A stretch of 64,000 bases of DNA from CAWJEL01 sp964647255. Lineage in GTDB: Bacteria > Chloroflexota > Anaerolineae > CG2-30-64-16. Within the stretch, counting starts at the first letter, position 1. Each line of letters starts with the position of its first letter. The stretch lies in contig CAZYGI010000009.1 of NCBI GenBank assembly GCA_964647255.1, positions 1-64,000 of the forward strand, given 5' to 3'. Under the pieces are notes generated by a model that worked only from the letters and a program-made list of their open reading frames with translations, did no database searches and was not told the origin of the DNA. Position numbers and translations under genes: made by a program. This document shows positions 1 through 5,641 of this stretch, piece after piece.

Positions 1-30
1 CGCTAAAAGCCGTGGCATGATACGCATACG

Positions 31-378
31 TCAGCCTTCCTCCATCAGGATTTCGAGCGGCCACCCGTTGAGAAGCTGGCTCGCCTGCTCGGCCAGCCAC
101 GACGGCTGGGCGTGCAGGCTGGTGAGGTTGGTCGCCACGAAAGCCGGCTGGGCCGCGGCGCGCAAGACGCGCACCCGTTCCACCTCGAACGTGAGCGCGG
201 GAAACCGGCCAGCCAAGGCGGCCAGGACGCCCGCCAATGTTATGTCATCGAGCACCGCACCCATCAACGCGCAGCGGTCGCCCTCGCCTCCCGCGACTGC
301 CAGCCGGCAGAAGTGCACCCGCGTGTCGCGATACGCATCCAGCATCTCGTCCAGCGCGGCCCGAACTTCTTCAAGCAT
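31..378 (-). CDS. NlpC/P60-type peptidase, N-terminal part (possibly frameshifted)
   Basis: A 115-residue product with AGGAG 8 bases before its ATG, starting 9 bases after the dipeptidase stop. Its sequence looks like the N-terminal and first SH3-like part of Chloroflexota C40 (NlpC/P60) cell-wall peptidases, including the run ATNLTSLHAQPSWLAEQ followed by LLNGW. Those proteins normally continue from here into further SH3 and catalytic domains, but a TGA ends this frame at 31-33. One shifted frame continues to the window edge with residues GRLTYAYHATAFS, which vaguely fits the expected continuation. Alternatively a new ATG at 25-27 begins a separate downstream gene. The neighbours (dipeptidase, dipeptide epimerase) support a role in breakdown of peptidoglycan peptides. 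The family call is from memory of the family and is moderately sure. Confidence 0.6.
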   Translation of the reverse strand: MLEEVRAALDEMLDAYRDTRVHFCRLAVAGGEGDRCALMGAVLDDITLAGVLAALAGRFPALTFEVERVRVLRAAAQPAFVATNLTSLHAQPSWLAEQASQLLNGWPLEILMEEG

Positions 379-387
379 CGCCCTCTC

Positions 388-1428
388 CTATCGCAGCACG
401 TCCCCAAAGACGCGCACCATATTGCCCCAGCAGATAAGCTCCACCTGCCGCTCGGTCAATCCAGCCGCTTTCAGGGCTTCAGGGATCAACAGATAGCTCT
501 CAGCCCCAGTGATCCCCGCCGGCATGAAGCTGATCCCATCGAGATCGCCGCCCAGGCCGACGCACCCCTCGCCGCCGATGGCGATCGCATGACGCACGTG
601 GCGGCCGATCCATTCGATGCCCGGCAGCGGAATCGCGGCCAACCGTGGGCCTGCGGCGGCCCGCGCCCGCTGGCGCTCGGCGGCATCCGCCGCACCCCGC
701 ACCGGCGCCATCACCGCCTCCCATGCGGCCCAATAGTCGGGCGCAAGGAAATCCGCGGCGAGATTGATCCCCATCACGCCACCCCGATCCGCCAGCGTGC
801 GAATCTGCGCGTCGGTCAGGTTGCGCGGGGCCGGGCTGAGGCTGCGGCAGTTGGAGTGGCTGGCAACGAACGGCGTCGTCACGATCTCGCAAATCTGCTC
901 GAAAGCGGCGTCGGAGGCGTGCGACACGTCCACCATGACGCCGAGCGCCTGGCACAACTCGACCAGCCTGACCCCCTCAGCGGTCAGCCCGCCGCCGGCG
1001 CCCAATGAGCTGCCGGAGAAGACGTTGTCATCCCATGCCGGGATCACCAACCGCACGCCCAGATCATAAAAGTGACGCAGGTTTTCGGCGCGGCCGGCAA
1101 GCGGATCGGCGCCTTCGAGGCCGATGATGGCGGTCAGGGGAGCGGGCGAAGCGCCGGGCAGGTCGGCGCGGGAAGAGAGGACGCGCATCCGGCCCTCCGA
1201 GGCTGCGGTCCAGGCGCGCAACGCCGCAATCGCCGCCTCGGCATAAGTGCGCAGGTCGCGATCCGGATGGTAGCTGGCGGGCGCAAAGATCGCGAAGATC
1301 TGCGCGGCGTAGTCCGCGGCCAGCAGCCGCGGCAGGTCCACATGCGCGCGGCCGCGCCCCGCCACAAAATCGTAGTCACCGTTCTCAAACAACGAGACGG
1401 CATCGCAATGAGCGTCAAAAAAACGCAT
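388..1428 (-). CDS. Membrane dipeptidase (peptidase family M19)
   Basis: A 346-residue zinc dipeptidase of the renal/membrane dipeptidase family, which cleaves dipeptides including ones with a D-residue at the C-terminal side. The start is set at the ATG of MRFFDAHCDAV because CGGAGG lies 6 bases upstream; an open frame extends further upstream but is made of repeat sequence. Metal ligands are visible: H and D in FDAHCD near the N-terminus, E in LEGADPL, H in VDVSHASD, and H in ASHSNCRS. It sits in a minus-strand run behind the dipeptide epimerase, so it probably hydrolyses L-Ala-L-Glu type dipeptides from cell-wall turnover after epimerisation. No secretion signal is visible. Confidence 0.9.
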   Translation of the reverse strand: MRFFDAHCDAVSLFENGDYDFVAGRGRAHVDLPRLLAADYAAQIFAIFAPASYHPDRDLRTYAEAAIAALRAWTAASEGRMRVLSSRADLPGASPAPLTAIIGLEGADPLAGRAENLRHFYDLGVRLVIPAWDDNVFSGSSLGAGGGLTAEGVRLVELCQALGVMVDVSHASDAAFEQICEIVTTPFVASHSNCRSLSPAPRNLTDAQIRTLADRGGVMGINLAADFLAPDYWAAWEAVMAPVRGAADAAERQRARAAAGPRLAAIPLPGIEWIGRHVRHAIAIGGEGCVGLGGDLDGISFMPAGITGAESYLLIPEALKAAGLTERQVELICWGNMVRVFGDVLR

Positions 1429-1440
1429 CTTGAGCCTCCG

Positions 1441-1494
1441 GGCGGACGATGGACCATTGACCACGGACCATCGTCCATCGTCTATCGTCCGTTC
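1441..1494. repeat. Degenerate GGACGATGGAC-type repeat array (type A)
   Basis: About 50 bases built from variants of a GGACGATGG / TTGACCACGG unit, arranged so that the two ends are inverted (CGGACGAT at the left, ATCGTCCG at the right). Its reverse complement is almost the same as the array at 60791-60843; the array at 19552-19602 and a copy inside the helicase gene at 10341-10411 are related. It separates the dipeptidase start from the transporter end. Confidence 0.8.
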
Positions 1495-2047
1495 ACCGGT
1501 ATACCAGGAAACCCAGCCCGGCCGCGGCAAGGATGATGAACACGGGATTGATCGTTGTGAAGGTGAGCAGGGCGAACGCGGCCAGTGCGATCGCCAGCTT
1601 GTCCCAGCCCTGGAGCAGCGCCGTGCCCCAACCGAGCTTCTTCGCGCCGAAAACACCGTTGGCCATGTCGTAGGCCGTCCAGATCAGCAGCCCGACCACC
1701 ACGGGGCGGACTGCGGTCAGCATGGCCTTGACCGCGATGCTGTCCTTGATGCGGAAGAAGAAAAAGATCATCACCAGCATCAGGACGGTGGTGGGGAGGA
1801 CCGTGCCCGTGGCGGCGGCGATCGCGCCCGGCACCCCGGCCACTTGATAGCCGACAAACGCCGACACCTGTGGCGCAATCGGCCCGGGCAGCGCGTTGCC
1901 CACCGCCACACCATCGGCAAACTGATCCGACGTGACCCAGCCGGCCGCGGTGCACTCACGCTGCATCAAGGCCAGCGACGCCGGCCCGCCGCCCCATGAA
2001 AAAAGCGCAACGCGAGCAAACAACCAGAAGATCTGCCAGAGCACCAT
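1493..2047 (-). CDS. Chromate transporter-family protein, single CHR domain
   Basis: A 184-residue membrane protein with one CHR domain; full-length ChrA proteins have two. Conserved family features are seen: FSWGGGPASLALMQRE near residue 17 and the PGPIAPQVSAFVGY region, followed by several hydrophobic helices including the poly-Phe stretch IFFFF. GGAGG lies 4 bases before the ATG. Half-size CHR proteins usually occur as a pair of adjacent genes, yet no partner is visible here. It lies between the dipeptide epimerase and the dipeptidase, so its substrate may have nothing to do with chromate. An anion-type substrate is inferred only from the family. Confidence 0.85.
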   Translation of the reverse strand: MVLWQIFWLFARVALFSWGGGPASLALMQRECTAAGWVTSDQFADGVAVGNALPGPIAPQVSAFVGYQVAGVPGAIAAATGTVLPTTVLMLVMIFFFFRIKDSIAVKAMLTAVRPVVVGLLIWTAYDMANGVFGAKKLGWGTALLQGWDKLAIALAAFALLTFTTINPVFIILAAAGLGFLVYR

Positions 2048-2069
2048 GGAACCTCCATTTAGCGCGGGG

Positions 2070-2140
2070 GGCGCGGAGCGTGGAGCGCCGTCACCGTGTC
2101 ACCCCATCACCGTGTCACCCCGTCGCCGCGTCACCCCGTC
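2070..2140. repeat. GTCACCCCGTC-type tandem array overlapping a gene end (type L)
   Basis: Five imperfect copies of a 10-13 base unit of the form TCACCCCGTC / TCACCGTG, preceded by a GGAGCGTGGAGCG run like that at 32268-32300. The array forms the final codons and TGA stop of the dipeptide epimerase, giving the tail RRRGDTVMG. It looks like an intergenic array that has replaced the original 3' end. Confidence 0.75.
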
Positions 2141-3139
2141 CGGGACACGCACGAGCGCGCCGGGGCCAAACGTAATGCCCGCGAACGGGTCGTTGGCGAT
2201 CAGGAGCGGCGCGTCCAGGTCGAGCCAGTCGGCCAGGCCGGCCAGATGGGCCATCGCCGTCGCGCCGATCGAAGTCTCGATCATGCAGCCGAGCATCACC
2301 TTGAGACCCAGCGCCCGGGCCCGCCGGAGCATTGCAACGCCCGGCCCCAGCCCGCCGACCTTCTGGAGCTTGAGGTTGATCCCGCGCACGCCGGCCGCGG
2401 CCAGCGCCTCCAGATCGGCCATCGTCTGCACCGACTCATCGGCGATGATCGGCAGATCCGTGTGCGCCTGGACATAGCCCATGCCTGCGATGTCGTGCTT
2501 GGCCACCGGCTGCTCAACCATTTCGAGGTCGTAGCGCGCCAGCCCGGCCAGCCGCGCCACCGCCTCGTCGGCCGTCCAGCCGGCGTTCGCGTCGACGCGC
2601 AGCCGCGCATCGGGCCGCGCGGCCCGGACCGCTGCCAGCCGCGCCGCGTCATCATCCGAGCCAAGCTTGATCTTCAGGATGGGATAGCAGCCCGCCTCCG
2701 CGGCCAGCCGCGCCATCTCAGCGGGCTCGGCGATGGCGATCGTGAAGGAAGTCGGAAGCACGGTCGGCGCGGGCAGGTCGAGCAGCCGGTATAGCGGCAC
2801 ACCCCGCCGCCGCGCGCTGCGATCGTGCAGCGCCAGGTCGAGCGCACAACGCGCCGGCGCCGGGCCATCATCACCGATCCAGGCGGCGATCTCCGCCGGA
2901 TCGTCCGGCAGCGCCGGCCGCGCCGCCCCAAGCCGGTGCGCCTGCTCCCAGAACGCGATCATCGCGTCGTCGGAGATGCCGTAATACGGCGGAATCGCCG
3001 CCTCTCCCCACCCCTCGTCGCCGGCCAGGCGCAGCCAAAACGAGCGCCGCGTCTCGCTGACACCGTAGGAGAGCCGAAATGGGTTGCGCAGTTGGAGGAG
3101 GATCGGTTGCCAGGTAAACCATGGAGATGACATCGGCAT
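2099..3139 (-). CDS. Dipeptide epimerase (L-Ala-D/L-Glu epimerase type, enolase superfamily)
   Basis: About 346 residues from the chosen ATG. The start at 3139 is preferred because AGGA lies 10 bases upstream; an ATG two codons later is the alternative. Enolase-superfamily barrel signatures are present: the base pair K-x-K in PILKIKLGSDDD, metal ligands in RVDANAGW, EQP and IADES, and the LKLQKVGG strand. The subgroup converts L-Ala-D-Glu to L-Ala-L-Glu during murein peptide recycling. The dipeptidase and NlpC/P60 fragment in the same run support that substrate. The last residues come from a repeat array. Substrate choice is inferred, since other dipeptide epimerases look alike. Confidence 0.88.
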   Translation of the reverse strand: MPMSSPWFTWQPILLQLRNPFRLSYGVSETRRSFWLRLAGDEGWGEAAIPPYYGISDDAMIAFWEQAHRLGAARPALPDDPAEIAAWIGDDGPAPARCALDLALHDRSARRRGVPLYRLLDLPAPTVLPTSFTIAIAEPAEMARLAAEAGCYPILKIKLGSDDDAARLAAVRAARPDARLRVDANAGWTADEAVARLAGLARYDLEMVEQPVAKHDIAGMGYVQAHTDLPIIADESVQTMADLEALAAAGVRGINLKLQKVGGLGPGVAMLRRARALGLKVMLGCMIETSIGATAMAHLAGLADWLDLDAPLLIANDPFAGITFGPGALVRVPDGVTRRRGDTVMG

Positions 3140-3238
3140 GAAAAAAGCGTCCTGTTGAAGAAGATGTGTTCGGAATCCGTCAGGCCAAGGAGTTCGCGTT
3201 CTCAGATGCAAACCCCTTGCGGAAAACGCCGCGCCCCA

Positions 3239-3610
3239 TCACATAGACGGTGGGCCCGTCAGCTCCCGAAAGATAAACCACGCGCCCTTGCGCTGCCGCG
3301 CATCCTTCGGCGCGCGGTCGTAATAGAGATCGAAGATCGGTCCCGCCGCGGTGCGAACGCGAAAATAGAACCGCCCGACGCCCCACGAACCGCGCTCGGC
3401 GGCCACCGCGGCATGCTCCGGCCGCATGTTGGCCGCCATCCGGCCGCGGCGCTGATAATCGCGCCATTCGCTCAGCAGCTCGGCGACGGCGAACGTCTCC
3501 CAGCGCCAAAGGAAGCCATCCGGGCACGGCGGACGCTTCTCAAAAACCGACGGCTGAGCGAAATAGACCTCAATCGGTTCGTCAATGAAACGCAGCGGTT
3601 CAAGCTCCAT
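3239..3610 (-). CDS. DUF6504 family protein
   Basis: A 123-residue soluble protein. The ATG at 3610 is chosen because GAGGAG lies 6 bases upstream; an ATG six codons earlier lacks this. The opening FIDEPIEVYF and the later GRFYFRVRTAAGPIFDLYYDRAPKD followed by W-F-I-F-R-E-L match the DUF6504 pattern, a small beta-rich domain of unknown role in Chloroflexota and Actinobacteria. It is divergent from the M20 peptidase at 3705 and about 100 bases upstream of the epimerase on the same strand. No function can be assigned. Confidence 0.75.
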   Translation of the reverse strand: MELEPLRFIDEPIEVYFAQPSVFEKRPPCPDGFLWRWETFAVAELLSEWRDYQRRGRMAANMRPEHAAVAAERGSWGVGRFYFRVRTAAGPIFDLYYDRAPKDARQRKGAWFIFRELTGPPSM

Positions 3611-3704
3611 GAGGCTCCTCACGACCATGATAGCACAAAGGTCGCCCGAGCGAAAAGGCGGGACCTGTGATAGACTGAAGCATCACCTGAACAAGGAGCC
3701 GATC

Positions 3705-4841
3705 ATGACCGAAAACCAACGCCTGCTGGCCTATCTGCGCGGCCACCAGACCGACATGGTCACGCTGCTAACGCGCCTCGTCGAGATGGAATCGCCCAGC
3801 AACGACATGCCCTCGCTCGACCGATTGGCCGCCGCCCTGGCCGCCGAGGCGCGCAGGTTCGGCGCGGACGTTGCCATCGAGCCGCGCGAAACGGCCGGCG
3901 ACATCGTGCGCGCCGGCTGGGGCAACGGCCCGGGCGGGATCCTGGTGCTCTGCCACATGGACACCGTTTGGGATCTCGGCACCCTGGCCGCCCGCCCCGT
4001 GCGGATCGAGGACGGCCGGCTCTACGGCGCAGGCGCATACGATATGAAGGGCGGGATCGTCAATGCGCTGTGGGCGATGGGGGCGCTGCGCGAGCTCAAT
4101 CTCCTGCCCGCCCGGCGCATCACACTGCTCATCACTTCCGATGAGGAGATCGGCAGCGCGGCCTCGCGTGCGCTGATTGAGGCCGAGGCGCTGGCTCACG
4201 AGACGGTCTACGTCCTGGAGCCCGCGCATCCCCCGGCCGGCGCGCTCAAGACCTGGCGGAAGGGGACGGGCGCCTACATCGTGACCGTCACCGGCCGCGC
4301 GTCGCACGCGGGCGCGGCGCATGAGCAGGGCATCAATGCGATCGTTGAGCTGGCGCACCAAATCGAAGTCATCGCCGGCCTCACCGACTATGCGACCGGC
4401 ACCACGGTCAACGTCGGCGTGATCGGCGGCGGGACGCGGGGCAATGTCGTGCCGGAGCGCGCCTGGGCCGAGGTGGATGTGCGGACCATGAACGCCGGGG
4501 AGGCAGCCCGAATTGATGCGGCGTTCCGGAACCTGACGCCACACCTGCCCGGCGCGCACGTAGCGGTCAGCGGCGGCTCGGATCGCCCGCCGATGCCCCG
4601 CTCAGCGGCGACCCTGGCGCTCTACGCCCGCGCGGCGGCCATCGCCGCCGAACTCGGCCTCGCCATCTCGGAAACCGGCACGGGCGGCGGCTCCGACGGC
4701 AACTTCACCGCTGCGCTGGGCGTGCCGACGCTGGACGGCCTGGGCGTGACCGGGGACGGCGGCCACGCACTGCACGAACACGTCATCATCACTTCGCTCC
4801 CTGAGCGCGCCGCGCTGCTCGCCGGGCTGCTGCGGGCATAA
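3705..4841 (+). CDS. M20 family metallopeptidase (glutamate carboxypeptidase type)
   Basis: A 378-residue zinc exopeptidase resembling carboxypeptidase G2. AAGGAG lies 8 bases before the ATG. Visible motifs are the first zinc ligand and its Asp in LCHMDTVWD, the bridging Asp in GAGAYDMKGG, the catalytic pair in TSDEEIGS, the lid-domain GRASHAG, and the last zinc His in GHALHEH. It most likely removes a C-terminal Glu-like residue from peptides or folate-like conjugates, or hydrolyses acyl-amino acids. No signal peptide is visible, so it should act in the cytoplasm. It converges with the zinc-ribbon gene through the shared terminator at 4845-4881. Confidence 0.88.
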   Translation: MTENQRLLAYLRGHQTDMVTLLTRLVEMESPSNDMPSLDRLAAALAAEARRFGADVAIEPRETAGDIVRAGWGNGPGGILVLCHMDTVWDLGTLAARPVRIEDGRLYGAGAYDMKGGIVNALWAMGALRELNLLPARRITLLITSDEEIGSAASRALIEAEALAHETVYVLEPAHPPAGALKTWRKGTGAYIVTVTGRASHAGAAHEQGINAIVELAHQIEVIAGLTDYATGTTVNVGVIGGGTRGNVVPERAWAEVDVRTMNAGEAARIDAAFRNLTPHLPGAHVAVSGGSDRPPMPRSAATLALYARAAAIAAELGLAISETGTGGGSDGNFTAALGVPTLDGLGVTGDGGHALHEHVIITSLPERAALLAGLLRA

Positions 4842-4844
4842 CAA

Positions 4845-4881
4845 AAAGACCTGATCGGTCTTCAGAACCGATCAGGTCTTT
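4845..4881. terminator. Bidirectional intrinsic terminator
   Basis: A perfect 15-bp stem (AAAGACCTGATCGGT with its complement) around a 7-base loop lies between two convergent genes. The stem has A-runs on its left and T-runs on its right, so it can end transcription in both directions. Confidence 0.85.
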
Positions 4882-4903
4882 GGCTACTCAAACGAGTTAG
4901 CGA

Positions 4904-5359
4904 CTACCAGTCGCTGCGGCCACCGCGATCGCGGCTGCCGGAACGGCCACCGCCGCTGGAACGACCACCACCGTAGCCGCCGCTGCCGCCGCCGTAACCA
5001 CTGCCGCTGGAACGACCACCGCCGTAGCCGCCACTGGAGCGACCACCGCCGTAGCTGCTGCCGGCCGGGCGTTGAGCCTTGTAGCAATCGGAGCAGTAGA
5101 CCGGTTTGTCGCCGCGCGGCTGGAACGGAACTTCGGTTGCCTTACCGCACTGAGCGCACGTGGCCGGGTACATCTGCCGCTCGCCACCCTGGTAGCTGCC
5201 ACCGCTCTCGCGGGCGGCCTTGCGGGCCGCGCGGCAGGAAGGGCACCGGGTCGGCGGGTTGTTGAAACCCTTCTGCTGATAGAACTCCTGCTCCCCAACG
5301 GTGAACGTGAACTGAGCGCCGCAATCCACACAAGTGAGGGTCTGATCTTGGAATGCCAT
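4904..5359 (-). CDS. Zinc-ribbon protein with CxxC-x17-CxxC domain and Gly/Arg-rich tail
   Basis: A 151-residue protein; AGGAG lies 11 bases before the ATG at 5359. The first zinc ribbon opens with LTCVDCGAQFTF and closes with a CPSC pair (probable zinc-binding zf-trcl type). The second is CAQC followed by exactly 17 residues and CSDC, the pattern of the CxxC-x17-CxxC family. The last third is low-complexity Gly, Ser, Tyr and Arg built from YGGGRSSG repeats ending in RSGSRDRGGRSDW. Such RGG-like tails bind RNA or form condensates in other proteins. The promoter at 5498-5526 predicts an untranslated leader of over 100 bases. Function unknown; nucleic-acid binding is inferred. Confidence 0.85.
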   Translation of the reverse strand: MAFQDQTLTCVDCGAQFTFTVGEQEFYQQKGFNNPPTRCPSCRAARKAARESGGSYQGGERQMYPATCAQCGKATEVPFQPRGDKPVYCSDCYKAQRPAGSSYGGGRSSGGYGGGRSSGSGYGGGSGGYGGGRSSGGGRSGSRDRGGRSDW

Positions 5360-5497
5360 GGTGTTTACTATTCTCCTGTCTTGAACTGAAAAAAGGTTTT
5401 TGTTACGTTTACGCGGGGCTATCTGGGAGCTGGAGCTGAGGGAGCAGCAATTTGTCCTAACCGGTTCCACTGAGCCACGGAAAACACCAACGAAGAT

Positions 5498-5526
5498 ACT
5501 GTAACAGAATATCCCGCGATATGCAA
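5498..5526 (-). promoter_or_regulatory. Sigma-70-type promoter for the zinc-ribbon gene
   Basis: On the minus strand TTGCAT, a 17-base spacer and TACAGT. The predicted start leaves roughly 130 bases of 5' untranslated RNA, which is long for this genome. Confidence 0.6.
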
Positions 5527-5559
5527 ATTTGAACGCTTCGATTAACAAAATCGGCGCGG

Positions 5560-5588
5560 TTGCGGGGCCGTGCGGGGTGTGTTATAAA
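5560..5588 (+). promoter_or_regulatory. Sigma-70-type promoter for the helicase-nuclease operon
   Basis: TTGCGG, a 17-base spacer and TATAAA. It lies just upstream of the 849-residue helicase-like gene, whose ATG at 5642 follows an AAAGGAG. Confidence 0.6.
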
Positions 5589-5641
5589 GGAGCTAACGGA
5601 TCTCCCCCACATCGCTGTGCCACGTCAAAGGAGCTTAGCGG

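Noticed and set aside
1..1008. Plus-strand frames covering the dipeptidase region
   Set aside because: Arg/Pro/His-rich shadow sequence; the minus-strand dipeptidase has all metal ligands and a good ribosome-binding site.
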